From Ailanthus altissimus (taxonomy: Eukaryota > Streptophyta > Magnoliopsida > Sapindales > Simaroubaceae), in the NCBI GenBank assembly GCA_946807835.1, contig OX327699.1, positions 20,510,014-20,574,013 of the forward strand: a stretch of DNA of 64,000 nucleotides, written 5' to 3'. Position numbers and translations under genes: made by a program. Every line of letters starts with the position of its first letter. Position 1 is the stretch's first letter. The notes beneath the pieces are model-generated. The model ran no database searches and had not been told where the DNA came from. It saw only the letters and a program-made list of their open reading frames with translations. Positions 39,625-51,653 of the stretch are shown here, in pieces.

Positions 39625-40743
39625 CTTTGGTTCTTAATGCAATATGAAGAAATAGAGAGAAGCCAAGAGATATTGTTCCTTGTCAGGTAGTGAAAAGCAA
39701 AAATATAATAATAAAAATAATAAACCAAGAATATTTAATCATAAGAAAATTCCCAAGAAACCTAAATATATCAGTCACATTCACAATATCCCATTCCTCT
39801 TCATATGTTGTCAAGTTTTACTTCTCAAACGATAGTTCCACCATCCTATCCAGCAACTTTTGGTAATCTTTGTAGCTTTATTCTTTACTTGATGAATCTC
39901 AAGGTCGTTCAAGTGCGCTTTCTAAGAAGGGCGGGAAGAATCGTAACTCTATTATTACTAATTTGAGAAAAATTAATTTATTAAAATTTTATTTAATTTT
40001 AAAATCTTTGACAAAAATATAACAAAAAAAAAAAAATTTAACATGTGATAAGAAAGTCAATAACATAAAATTATTTCAAATAATCATATACCCAAATGTC
40101 TCCCATAAATATCCAACAAATGAAAGAAAAATACAATTTTTTACAAAACTCTGCAGCTAACGTTATGAAATTTAATCATATCTAATTGAAAGCGTAGCAA
40201 TTTGGAAAAAAAAATAGAGTGAGCATAAACTCTGTAAATGAATATTTTTTTTTATTTTATACTTTGTTAACTATACTAATATAATATAGATAAATCATTT
40301 TAGGATACATTAAAATTTACAGATGCAATATTTAAAAAAATATTATATAGCTAGAAAATCTTAAATATTCTTCATTTATTTATATAGTTGAAAACCTTAT
40401 AAATTTTTTATTTATCTATTAATAAATTACTGAACTGATAAATTAAAAATTATACTAGAAATTAAATTAAAAAATCTTTTAAAATTCTCATTTGTCTGTA
40501 AAATAAAATTTGTTGAGCTACTAAATTAGAAAGTGTGCTAGTAACTAAAAAATACCATCAAACAAGTACTCAAAGAATTAATTGGTCATAAATCTAGTGC
40601 AACTATTAATACGTAAGAAAAGTAAAATAATAAGCTGATCATATACCTAAGCGGCACTACATTGCACTAGCAGAACAAATATTCTTACTGATCGTACACG
40701 CATGTATAGAGCTATGCCCCCAAAGGGTTATATGTTCAAAGAC

Positions 40744-41112
40744 ATGATCTAAAACTTTTATATGTGCTTGGATCCCAATGACCTAAATCTAAATCAATAA
40801 CTGAATAAAGAAGGGTATATGCTATGTAATTTAAAAACTAATAGCTAAAATAATATTTTTACAATTAATTTGTAAAATCATAATTCAACTAAAATAATTA
40901 GCTAAGATCAAAATAGATATTACTACAATGATCTAAAACTTTTATATGTGCCTAGGTCCCAAAAACCTAAATCTGAATCAATAACTGAATAAAGAAAGGT
41001 ACATGCTATATAATTTAAAAATTAATAGCTAAAATAATATTTTTATAATTAATTTGTAGAATCATAATTCAACTAAAATAATTAGCTAAGATCAAAATAG
41101 ATATTACTACAA
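40744..41112. repeat. Tandem duplication, unit about 184 bp
   Basis: Both units run from ATGATCTAAAACTTTTATAT to AAAATAGATATTACTACAAT. The second starts at 40928 and differs at about a dozen positions. Confidence 0.9.
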
Positions 41113-41321
41113 TTTAACTTTTAAAATAACATTTATTTCATAATAAACATAATACTGCTAAGATTATGAAGATAAATATTCCATTTAAAAATAAAGAAAA
41201 TAATATTGAATAATTCTTTTAACTATTATAACAAATTGAAATTGAAAATAACTCTTCTAAAAATAATGGTAACTATTTTTAACAAGAGTCTGCAACATAA
41301 CTTAATAATAAATGATTAAAG

Positions 41322-41520
41322 ATTTATTAATTTAAATTAAGAACTTAAATCAATGCTTCAAGGTTTTGGTATTCACCAATATAAACCACATCATATAATT
41401 AATCTATGAAATGTAATAACTAAGTTTATTAATTTAAATAAAGAACTAAAATCATTGCTTCAAGGTTTTGGTATTCTGGTAAACCACATCATATAATTAA
41501 ATTTTGAAATATAATAACTG
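41322..41520. repeat. Tandem duplication, unit about 103 bp
   Basis: TTTATTAATTTAAATWAAGA, GCTTCAAGGTTTTGGTATTC and AAACCACATCATATAATTAA occur in order at 41322 and again at 41425. The second unit has a short deletion. Confidence 0.85.
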
Positions 41521-42146
41521 TAAGTAAGGAAATTCTTATCTTTTTAAAATGCAAATAGGAGTAAAATAAAAAAATATATATATATCATTTCACTCACAAG
41601 ATTTCACGTGCATTGATCTATTTCAATGCAAATCTTCTCTTTCATAATAAGGGGTTAGGTCTTATGAACTTAAAGCCCATTTTTTTCCATTCAAATCATG
41701 GAGCTTTTCTTTTTTAGGTTCTAAATAATGATAATAATTTAAACCCGTAAAATAATAGAAATCCAAATTAAGCATAATTTAAAGCTTATAGTTTTAAAAA
41801 CCTTTCAATTTCGACCACTATTATTTAATCAATTTTCTTATGCACTAAATGATGTCCATTTATCATCAAAATAAAATATATTATTCTTGAGATATACTTA
41901 ATTACCAAATAAAGGAAATCAAAATTTATGCCCTTCAAAATTCAACTTATAATCACTCATAAAACTGAACCGTTAACCTAATAGAATATGGACATTCATA
42001 AAGTATTTCTTGGTCTCATAATTTTCTAAAATCATATACTTATCCAAAAATCATGAAATTACCTCATAATTGATCATGACACAAAAAATAGTCCATAAAT
42101 CATTCAATAATAAATTCTTTGAGAAAATATTTTAAAATAAATTTAT

Positions 42147-42375
42147 TTTAAATATTTCAAAATCTACCAATAAATTTTCAGCACTAAAGTAACATATTTT
42201 AAAAAATCAAACATTTTAAATATTTTAGAATCTACCAACAAATTTTCAGCACTAAGGTAACATATTTTAAAAAATCATAATAATTTAAATATAAATTTAT
42301 TTTAAATATTTCAGAATCTACTAACAAATTTTCAACACTAAGGTAACATATTTTAAAAAATCATAATAATTTGAA
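42147..42375. repeat. Three-unit imperfect tandem repeat
   Basis: Units beginning near 42147, 42214 and 42300 share TTTAAATATTT-AGAATCTAC, AAATTTTCARCACTAAGGTA and ACATATTTTAAAAAATCA. Spacing is 67-86 bp. Around 42355-42440 another short unit (AATTTGAATATAATGAATTA) is also doubled. Confidence 0.8.
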
Positions 42376-42893
42376 TATAATGAATTAAATTATGAGATAA
42401 AAAATTATAATAATTTGAATATAATGAATTAAATTATGAGATTTGGATATATTAAACTTAGAAAGAGTATATTTCAAAAAATCTTCGCTGTATAAAATTG
42501 TTTGCTATATAAAATTTAATTCGTCATTTTGACATATTGCAGAAATAAGGCATTCTCAGAATTGCATAACCATTTTTTTGAATTAAATTTATGAAAATTT
42601 TCAATGATTCAAGGGTTCTAAATTTTTCTTAGGATGCCCAGTTTTATGGGTTAAAAATCCAAAATCAATTCATAATATTTTTGGACCAAGAGACTGTCAC
42701 GAAGAAAATCTACATATTATTCATAATTTATCCTCTTATTCATATAATCATTCTTAATTCTACTTGTGTGTGCTAGACTTTTGGAGACACATGGTTAACC
42801 CATGTGGGTTAGATCCCAAGGATCGCATGGTACGTGTGTACTATCTGTTGTTCAGATTGTGAGTTTATTGACCCACACCGTGAGGTAGGTCCG

Positions 42894-43090
42894 GCTCTGA
42901 TATTATTTGTAATGACCCACTTTTATACAATATAATATTATCTGCTTTGAGCGTGACTCCACACGACTTTATTCTTGGGTCCCCTAAAAGGCCTTATACG
43001 GTTTAAAAAGAGGCTTGATATATATAATCGAGAAGCTTTCTCTAACCTGGCAATATGAAATTCTAACACTTCACCCTCACCTTATCCATG
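42894..43090 (-). repeat. LTR-like segment with tRNA-Met primer-site complement
   Basis: GGCTCTGATATTA (42894-42906) is the complement of a tRNA-Met primer-binding site. It is followed by TGTAATGACCCAC, the likely edge of an LTR, and TATAAT/GGTTTAAAAAGAGGCTT blocks. A related copy is at 44222-44360. No element interior is recognisable. It may be a TRIM or a relic of a larger LTR element. The right boundary is estimated. Confidence 0.5.
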
Positions 43091-44221
43091 TTGACTTTGC
43101 TATTTATAGTCATAGACATTTTGAACCTCGTGTGTTACAATAAAAAAATCATAAAAATATTACGTGTATCAAGAATTCCATTAATCCTTTTTTTTTAAAA
43201 AAATAAAAAATGTAAAACATTTATATTTCCTTGAGAAATTATATAGTTTATATAACATTAATTATCTGATCACTAAAGAAAAAAAAAAGAAATTACAGGG
43301 TTTCTTGCCAAAACTAATGTCCATTCCAAAATAATGACAACACCACACATGTTAATAAACTATAGTAAAATTCTCTTTTGATAAAATAATTCTTTCAACT
43401 AAAAATATATTAAAACTGAAAAATCACTCTTCTCATATTTATCTCATATTATAACAATAAATCTTGTCTCATAGTTGTACAAAATCATTGTATAACTATA
43501 AATTATATTTATTATTTTATTAAAATTCTAAAATATATATTTTGGATAAAACATACGTGTAAATTGAAAATTCGTAAATTGTAGCAACTATAGTTCAAAA
43601 TTTTGAGTTTGTTAAAATTAAAACTTCAAAGCAAAATGTTTAATCAATTTTACATATGCTTATGAAAAGATAATTTGTCACCGATTGTCTGAAAAGAAAC
43701 AAAATAAGCAACAACTTTTTTTTTTTTCCATAAAATATTTTGACACCCTAGACAACGAATTCGTTAACACTGAAAAATAAACCAAACTTTAGTTGTAAAA
43801 AGAAAATATATTTACCGAAATTCATTTAGATATATTTGCTTCAACTTCTTCTCCTTGCTCAGAGTTGGCTTCCCTCCTACAATATAAAAATAAGTAAAGT
43901 AAAATGAAAAGTTACTAACAAATGACAAATACTATAAAAACTTTGTATATTGCTATGTAAAACTCTTTCCACTATCTTCACAAAATCAAGTTTCAAAATT
44001 TTCTCGATTCCACACTTGCTTCTTCTAATAACCACTCTAAAATCACATATTTTCTTTCATCCACGTTACCTTCTTTATTTTTTTTTTAAAAAAAAAATTA
44101 ATAACTAAAATAAGATTTCATAATTATTTTTATTATGACAAGTCATGTGCACCTCTTTGACTTAAGTTAAGGGATTCGAACTTAGACGGATGTTAAAGTA
44201 GTGTATTTTATTTTATTTTTT
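43091..44221. other. AT-rich DNA between the two LTR-like segments
   Basis: No ORF. A possible exon on the minus strand at about 43816-43876 (GKPTLSKEKKLKQIYLNEFR between a TGTAG acceptor and a CG-GTAAAT donor) may belong with the unrecognised gene further right. Confidence 0.35.
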
Positions 44222-44360
44222 TGTAGCAATTCAATTTTATATAATATGATATTATTTGTTTTCAACCTGAGTTCGTGCGGTTTTATTCTTGAATCTCTTC
44301 AAAAAGTATTATATTATTTAAGAAAGAGCTTTATATATATAGTCGGAAATTTTTTTCCTC
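44222..44360 (-). repeat. Second LTR-like segment
   Basis: TATATAATATGATATTATTTG, TTTTATTCTTGAATC and GAAAGAGCTTTATATATATA follow the order and spacing of the segment starting at 42909, same orientation but diverged. Confidence 0.5.
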
Positions 44361-44598
44361 TATATGCCACAAAAATAATGAAAATTCAGAAATTTGTCAA
44401 ATCAAAAGAACATTAAGGAATTTCTGACCCTTAACAGCAATTCTCAGAGCAGTATTGGATAGAGCACACTGTAAGTAACAAAAAGTTAATACAAGAAAAG
44501 GATAATTGCAAAACTAGTAAATTGACCTAAAGAAAACTGAGAATGCAATCAACTATCTTAGAGCATACCTGGTACTAGAGTCCTATGTCAAACCCACA

Positions 44599-44898
44599 TC
44601 AAAAGAAAGCCTATGTCAAACCCACACCAAAAGAAAGCTTCCTGACAGTATATAGAATCATTGGCAGTTTCCCTTTAGCAGCTTCAACTAACAAGCAAGC
44701 TTTTTTCTGAATGTCAACAATAGGCCACTACATAGTGAGATTTCTTGATCAAAAGAAAGCCTATGTCAAACCCACACCAAAAGAAAGCTTCCTGACAGTA
44801 TATAGAATCATTGGCAGTTTCCCTTTAGCAGCTTCAACTAACAAGCAAGCTTTTTTCTGAATGTCAACAATAGGCCACTACATAGTGAGATTTCTTGA
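44599..44898. repeat. Perfect 150-bp tandem duplication
   Basis: 44599-44748 and 44749-44898 appear identical, from TCAAAAGAAAGCCTATGTCA to GTGAGATTTCTTGA. A shorter doubled word (CCTATGTCAAACCCACA) lies at its left edge. Confidence 0.95.
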
Positions 44899-44925
44899 TC
44901 TGTCTTTGAAGATGAAGATGCTAAA

Positions 44926-46702
44926 CATGCCTCCGACTTAAGCTCCGCTGTACCTTGTAATGCAAAACCTCAAAGACCTCAAAGTTCTCTTTCCCTGGGG
45001 TCAGGATCTGCCATGACAAGAAACACATTAAAGTATTTCAGAAGCAGATAGCAAATGATCTACAATAGTAGTTCTGTAGAAACACAAAAAACGAGATACA
45101 ATTTATTTGAGATCATCAGGCTTTATGAAGCGTGTCTGGCTAATTTACATTAAAAGTGTGCAAACAATTCAACTAGCATTCTCCTCTTCCCCACCAAATG
45201 CTTAGATGGCAATTCACCCTTTATGAAATTGTATACACCCATACAACGCACTGTGTCAAACATCAATCTGGGAAACTCTTTTAACTATTACAGCAATTTT
45301 GTTTGTGGCTCTACTTTTTGATCTTTACATTTAATGGATTTGTATGCATGTTAAAAACCTACAAATTTTCACCCATCAATGCAATAGGACCACCAAGTCG
45401 ACACCATTCTGGAATATAAGGACAAATATTTTGCATTAATAGATTAACAGGCCTTTTCCAAGTACAAAATATTTTCAGGATATAGTGAAAGAAGAAAGCA
45501 CTTACCAATCAAACAGGAATTCATGAATCAATCAAACAAGAAGTCACGAGTCATCTACATGATCCAAGATTCTAATAAAATCAATTGTTGATAGAAACCT
45601 ACCATTAGTTAAAAAGGATAGTCTATACATAAACCAGTGTAAAAGCTTACTGGTACAGAAACAAGTGCTATTTTACCTATTGAAATGTAATTAATTTCAC
45701 CATGCACTAAATATGCATAACTGTTAGTAGTAATGGAAGCTATGTAAAACGTTAAAATTTTTATATGAAAAATAAACATTAAGAATACCTCATTTGCTTG
45801 CAACAACATGAGTAGTCTCCTTAAATTGTTCCAAATTGGAGAGTACACAGCAGATATTGCCATCTCCTTTACGAATTAATCAGCAACCTAATTTTTTTTT
45901 ATAAAAAAACTGTTCATTTGGCAAAAATATCACAAAAAATTTCATAGAAGGATAAGTTAACTTACAGAAGCTGTTCCCCAATATCATTCAACTCCACATT
46001 CAGGTGTCCCTAGAAAATAATTATAACTATAATCTATAAGAAATGCATACCAAAAACTGACCACGAACCCTGAAATAAAAGCAAAAGGAGTTTTGCTATA
46101 AAGGTTAACATAAAATAAAGGCATCAAAGTAGAGCGTTCCATAACAATTAGGTAAAAGCAAATATTGTGCCTTAGTTGACTTCAATAATTAAAAACTAAA
46201 GCCGACTCTAAAGGAGACATATGGTACAATTTGTATATTAGACATAAGGTAAAGAGAAAAATAAATTGTTATATACTCAATAATTGATTTTAAACCTTCA
46301 GAAACATTGTTGCTTACAGAAATGAAATCATAAACAGAGTATTAAAAGAAAACAAAGAAAAAGAGAGACAGAGACACTTGAATTCTTTGATCAGCATTCA
46401 CCTCATTGTTTCTACACGTAGCACCCTGTAATCTCCGTGTAATTAACAAGTGTTGTGTCAATCACGTTCAAAGTAAACCACAGTAAATGATTCAATCAGA
46501 AGATTGATCTAAAATGCAAGAAAGTAATATAAAATCCAATACGTAAAATCAACAAGAGAGTAATAGAGAAAGGGAAAACCTCGAGTCGGAGTTTGTAACC
46601 GCTGAATCGGTCACTGGATTTGTGCAGTTGAGACAGCGGATTAGCACAATGGAGGGAATTTATAACGGCATTGAGCGGGCAGGTTTTGTGTGTGTCTGGC
46701 AT
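44926..46702 (-). CDS. Possible multi-exon gene of unknown function (exons tentative)
   Basis: I do not recognise this gene. Several splice-flanked open pieces lie in transcript order on the minus strand. About 46702-46580 starts MPDTHKTCPLNAVINSLHCA, continues to YKLRLE and ends at a GT donor. About 46423-46400 reads GATCRNNE. About 46005-45969 reads GHLNVELNDIGEQLL. About 45881-45788 reads AISAVYSPIWNNLRRLLMLL before AGs and GTATTC. About 45010-44926 reads ILTPGKENFEVFEVLHYK and ends at a stop. Phases were not all reconciled, the fourth piece has a stop just upstream, and a further candidate exon lies at 43816-43876. It may be a small gene, a non-coding transcript or a broken gene. The start, number of exons and even existence are uncertain. 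Confidence 0.3.
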
Positions 46703-49664
46703 TATTTTGAAAGGGCGTGTGACATTAATCTTAAGCGTTCTATTGCGTGGTCCTTACGCAAGTTTATTTGGGCTGCCCATGGGCTCACTTGATGCACAGA
46801 AAATAGGGTGTGCTTATTAAAAACTGGGGTGTATTGAATTTCACCCGAATTAAAGGAACTCATAATATTATTCTTTTGCCTCAACATTAGGATTATGAAT
46901 TGTTGGCAAGAGTCTCCATTACTATAAAACAGCTGCATCGAGTGATTGATCTCCCAATCTCCAATAAAAAATATCCAGCATTATTCATTCATTTTGTTTA
47001 ATTAAATCATTTTTTAGGGTATATAGTATTAAAAAAAAGTTATCAAAATATAAATTTGTATGAATATTTGCAAGATATCGGACAAGTTACCTTGATGTGA
47101 TACAACTGGGGGCGCCATAGTTGCTTTTTGAGAAGCTCAATTTCATTTAATTTATTCAAAATACTTGCAAATGATTGTCAGATGATGGGCTTGCCAAGAG
47201 GGGTCCCTTCAGCTTGAAATTTTTTTAGGTTTACACAAAGATTCGATTAATAATTTATGGAGGCAGTCATCTACCTACCATTACCCAAATTATGAAGCTG
47301 GATAAAGTTCGTTGATATAATATTATGCTGAAGCATATGAATTTTCTTTTTCTTTTTTCCCCTTTCAAATAGAATATATATTGTCAGTCAGTCTTTTCCA
47401 GTAGTCATTTTCAGATTTCTGTATTAAATATTCAGAAAAAGTAACCAGGTTCATGTAATGTAATCTGGTTCTGAAGTAGAAAGCTGGAGCAGAAGCACTT
47501 GCGATGTTCTGCAAAATGAGCATTTGCAAAAGCACCAATGATGAATGAAAGCATTTTATTGCAATTTCATTTTTTTTTTTGTATGCAGACTTAGACTATA
47601 TCAAAGACATGTGCTGAGCCTGATAACCATCTAGTCATCTACCCTTTCCAATAATAGAAATTTGGGAAGCCAATTGCAATAAAGAATCAAAAGGCCGGGA
47701 TGGAAATTTATAATTAGACCTTCTCTAGACTAACAATCGATAAGAACTATTCAACATTTATTTAGATGTATACACATCACAACTAACACAAATTATGTTG
47801 AGCAAAGCTAAAATTTCTTTTTCATGTGTCTGTGGACTTAAATTATGTTCTAATTATCAATATGAATGCTTTCATTTTCTTTCTTAAAACTAAGCTATAA
47901 TTTCGGAAACCAATACCGGTGCTTGTCACATGAAATTGCAAAGACAAGTGCTGCTGAATCAAGCAATCTTATCACAGGCAAAATAATTAGAAGGCAACGA
48001 CAAAGCAACTTAGATTGTAGAATCATTTTCGAGCCCTTTTTTCTTATTCATTTCGAAACTCCCTTTGATGTCAAAGCTACTTTTCAAAATCAGAAATGAT
48101 AGAAAGGAAAGCATTCATCAATTTTTAATGATCAGACGAGTTTAATTCCATGCCAAAAATATCAAATCCAACCTTTCAGTTATAATCAGCTTTTACTAAA
48201 ATCAAATCTATGGGTAAAATGTCCTGTTATCAGTGATTTAATTATCTTTCAAATGAAGTTGGGTTTGTCACTCTTTCAAGTCATCTGATTAGGAACGCTC
48301 TTTAATTAACTTTATGTTGCATCAATTCAAAAATTCAACTCTTCTTAGTAAGACTAGCTCACACGCCACCCAAGTCATGTTTATATGAACATAACTTTTT
48401 GTCTAATCAAGACACGTGCTTGATGATTCTGCTTGTCCAATTGGGGGGGCCTGTTGTATAGGCGAATGGTTAGGACGATTCAACAATGACCATTCACTAT
48501 AATTTCTTGTCATTTAATTTGCCTTTGTTATTATCATCAACCATTTATTGCAGTTGTGTTATAGCTATATCAAAGTTGTAAAGCTCATTAAGAATGGTCC
48601 ATGTTTTTGTCATACAATTATTGCTAATTGTCTATAAACATTAGCTGGTTTGATGATCATTGAGCATGAAAATTAACAGTCACCGAGATGCCTAACGCGG
48701 CAAATTTGTAGTATCGGCCTACCAAGGGGAGGCAATGCCGACACCTATCATGCTCTCCAATTAGACACCTCATGAAATTAAAAGGACCCCATCTGATGAG
48801 AATCTGGCCTGTTTGGACCTTCCGCTTAATTGCTTGAAATTGCTTTGATGCTACGAATGCTTAAATTGTGTTTGCTGATAAAACTTTAAGACTTTATAAC
48901 GTGATGAATAGAAAAGGTTTATGTTGAAACTGTTACGGGATGTCTTAATCAGAAACCAAATGTGTAATGTGACTTTTTGAGATCAAACAAGAAGAACACC
49001 CCGAAAGAACTGCTCAAATTCAATAATACTCATAGTTCCTTTTCCATTTTTGCTGCCTAAAATGCCTTTACTCAATAAGACTCAATGGTGGCCTACACGA
49101 GAAAAAGAGAAGTAACTGAGAGCCAGAGAAAGAAAGAGAAAGTCACCCACAAGATAAAAAAGCAAAATTTCCATGGATAAACAGGATAAATGTTTGAGGA
49201 AAGATGAGCTGCATCTCAATAATTAGTGATCTTTGTAATGGGTATGGAAAAAGTATAAAGCAAGTGACGTTGATACCCTATGTAATGTTCAGAGAGGCAC
49301 ATGCTAAACAAAGATTAGCAGAGTTCTTTTTTCCATCCTTTTGAGTTTTTTTTTTCCCCTTCCCTTGCTATCCCCACAACTTGTGGTCCGATCTCCCTTA
49401 TCCTATCGCATTCAACTCTCTCTCTTTTTCATCACTAAACTTGGTCACATCAAGCTTTACTCCCATTTTCCTTTTCTCTTAACCAACTTGTTGTTTCTCT
49501 ACCCATTCCCCACTTAAAAAGATTCCAAGGACAATCTAACTAAAGTGACCAACACCTTCCTATATACAAGCCTCCCACTATATTTATCTTGCATTACTTT
49601 GTCACTTAACAAAATCATACCCTTCATAAGTTCTTGAATTTGCTACCTTAAGCTAAGTTGTAAA
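46703..49664. other. Intergenic DNA and promoter region of the MIZ1-like gene
   Basis: No supported gene; the frame at 47866-48099 is not convincing. The last 100 bp before the MIZ1-like ATG include a TATA-box-like CTATATTTA at about 49577-49585, a plausible distance upstream. Confidence 0.45.
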
Positions 49665-50378
49665 ATGCCACCAGTCCACTCTAGTCCTTATTACCAAATG
49701 GATAATCCGGCTATACTATCGTTGCTCCGGCATACAACTACCGGCGATCATCATCATCATCAGAAGCGTTCCAAGTCATCTACCGGCGGGCTTTTAAAAA
49801 TGTTCAAGCTCTTTCCTATGCTAACCTCAGGCTGCAAAATGGTTGCACTATTGGGTAGGCCGCGTAAACCTTTACTCAAAGACAATGCTACAACGGGCAC
49901 TATTTTTGGTTTTCGTAAAGGGAGAGTGTGTCTAGCCATACAAGAGGATCCTCACTGCTTGCCCTTGTTTGTTATAGAGCTACCGATGCTTACAAGCGCA
50001 CTTCAAAAGGAAATGGCATCTGATATTGTCCGAATCGCGCTGGAGAGCGAAACCAAGACTCATAAGAAGAAGCTCTTGGAGGAGTTTGTATGGGCTGTTT
50101 ACTGCAATGGAAGAAAAATGGGATACTCTATTAGAAGGAAACAAATGTCCGACGATGAGCTTCATGTCATGCAGCTTTTGCGAGGCGTTTCAATGGGTGC
50201 GGGCGTTCTTCCAAGCCCTAATAATGAGAAAGAATCAAGCTTAGATGGAGAATTGACATACATGAGAGCAAGATTTGAGAGGGTGGTTGGTTCAAAGGAT
50301 TCTGAAGCTTTGTATATGATAAATCCGGATGGAGCTGCAGGGCCAGAATTGAGTATTTTCTTTGTAAGAAATCATTAG
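49665..50378 (+). CDS. MIZU-KUSSEI 1-like protein (DUF617), complete and intronless
   Basis: 237 residues in a single exon, as usual for this plant-specific family. Residues 1-75 are a variable leader with a His run (DHHHHQ) and a basic Ser/Lys patch. The MIZ1 domain (DUF617) runs from about residue 77 to the end: GTIFGFRKGRVCLAIQ (78-93), PLFVIELPMLTSALQKEM, EEFVWAVYCNGRKMGYSIRR, LLRGVSMGAGVLP, ELTYMRARFERVVGSKDSEA and a terminal GPELSIFFVRN. The founding member acts in root hydrotropism at the ER membrane in Arabidopsis; most paralogues have no assigned role, so that function should not be transferred directly. The frame is intact and a TATA-like site lies about 80 bp upstream. Confidence 0.93.
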   Translation: MPPVHSSPYYQMDNPAILSLLRHTTTGDHHHHQKRSKSSTGGLLKMFKLFPMLTSGCKMVALLGRPRKPLLKDNATTGTIFGFRKGRVCLAIQEDPHCLPLFVIELPMLTSALQKEMASDIVRIALESETKTHKKKLLEEFVWAVYCNGRKMGYSIRRKQMSDDELHVMQLLRGVSMGAGVLPSPNNEKESSLDGELTYMRARFERVVGSKDSEALYMINPDGAAGPELSIFFVRNH

Positions 50379-50524
50379 AATTTTGTGTATCATTCATTCT
50401 AGGTTATTTTGTGAATTAAACTATTGTCAGGAGTGTCATAAAAGGAAAGTTGCTTGAGCTTTTTAAGTGTTCAATGATTAAAAGGACAAAGATTATCATG
50501 GCTTTGCGGTTCCATATGGTTTTG

Positions 50525-50582
50525 CTCATACTAATTAATACTACCCAATTAACCTCATACTAATTAATACTACCCAATTAAC
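50525..50582. repeat. 29-bp perfect tandem duplication
   Basis: CTCATACTAATTAATACTAC continuing CCAATTAAC occurs twice head to tail, just after the MIZ1-like gene and possibly in its 3' UTR. Confidence 0.95.
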
Positions 50583-51154
50583 GCCATAAACTATAGTTTC
50601 TTGCCAATTTTTATAATGTTGAAAGCTGAAAGTATATGACCATCGATTCTGTCTTGTTAATAAGTTATATTTTATTTATCAGGATCCTTTTGTCCAAATT
50701 AATTAAGATTTTGCTAGGGTATTTTTCCTAGAGAATCAATATTTAAGCATTATGTAGTTCACCGAAGAAATTATTGGACACGAGGCTTGGGGAAAATACT
50801 TGAAATATCTGCAATCTGGTTATGAAAAATTAATATAATGGTTTTCACTTGGCCTAAAGGGGGAATGAATGTAGAATCCAATTTGAAATTTTGCCCAAAA
50901 CAAAAGAAATACTGTGATGGAATCATATTATTGATGATGAAATAAACGGTGCTTCCCATCCTTGTTCAGTTGTCCCTCACTTTTTTTTTATTAGTATTAT
51001 AATTATTTTGGTTATTGAAGATCGCATTCAATCCAAGTAGATGGACATTGCAAGACATAAGATGATGCGATACAAATAACACCTTATTTTCTCGGAAGCC
51101 ACGAACCCTCTTTCATTTCCTTCTCAGTTCTCACAAGGCAAGGACCAACTTGCT

Positions 51155-51212
<58 letters not shown>
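51155..51212. repeat. Compound CA/TA microsatellite
   Basis: Seven CA units followed by about 22 TA units, 36 bp left of the copia target site. Confidence 0.95.
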
Positions 51213-51216
<4 letters not shown>

Positions 51217-51252
51217 GTGTGTATATTTGCATATTCAATGTAGTCATCTTTG

Positions 51253-51613
51253 TGTTGAGAAATAAACTTGATTTTGGATTTATTACTTTGAGTCCAAATC
51301 TTAATTTAAGTTTATTTTTTAGAATTAATATATTTTAAATGTTCTAGATCTATGCTTTATGTAAATCTTGTATCTTATGTTAAAATTATCAAAATTAATC
51401 TTTTATTTTATTTAAAAATATAATTATTATGTTTGTTGAAATTTGATGTGTACGTTCTTCATCGATTACTATAAATATAAAAGAGTTCTTCATTTTGTAT
51501 CAAGTCAAAGCAATTTGAAATTTCAATAAAGAGTTATTTTTTACAAATCCTCTCCTCTCTTCTAATCTTTTGTCTCCCTAAAATTTCTTAAACATTAAAC
51601 TCCTCTTTCAATA
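51253..51613 (+). repeat. 5' LTR of the outer copia element
   Basis: Starts TGTTGAGAAATAAACTTG, ends CTCTTTCAATA. It contains a TATA-like ACTATAAATATAAAAGAGTTC shared with the 3' LTR. The primer-binding-like TAGTATTAGAGTTA follows at 51617-51630. Confidence 0.85.
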
Positions 51614-51653
51614 AAGTAGTATTAGAGTTAGAAGGTTCTCACTTAGAACAAAA

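Larger units (their letters stand above)
39625..42893. other. AT-rich gene-free region with local duplications
   Basis: Where the N-terminal exons of the S9 gene would be expected there is only AT-rich DNA. No exon could be supported. Tandem duplications at 40744-41112, 41322-41520 and 42147-42375 make up much of it. Confidence 0.55.
50379..51247. other. 3' flank of the MIZ1-like gene
   Basis: AT-rich spacer up to the copia insertion. Contains a 29-bp doubled word and a CA/TA microsatellite, listed separately. No gene seen. Confidence 0.5.
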
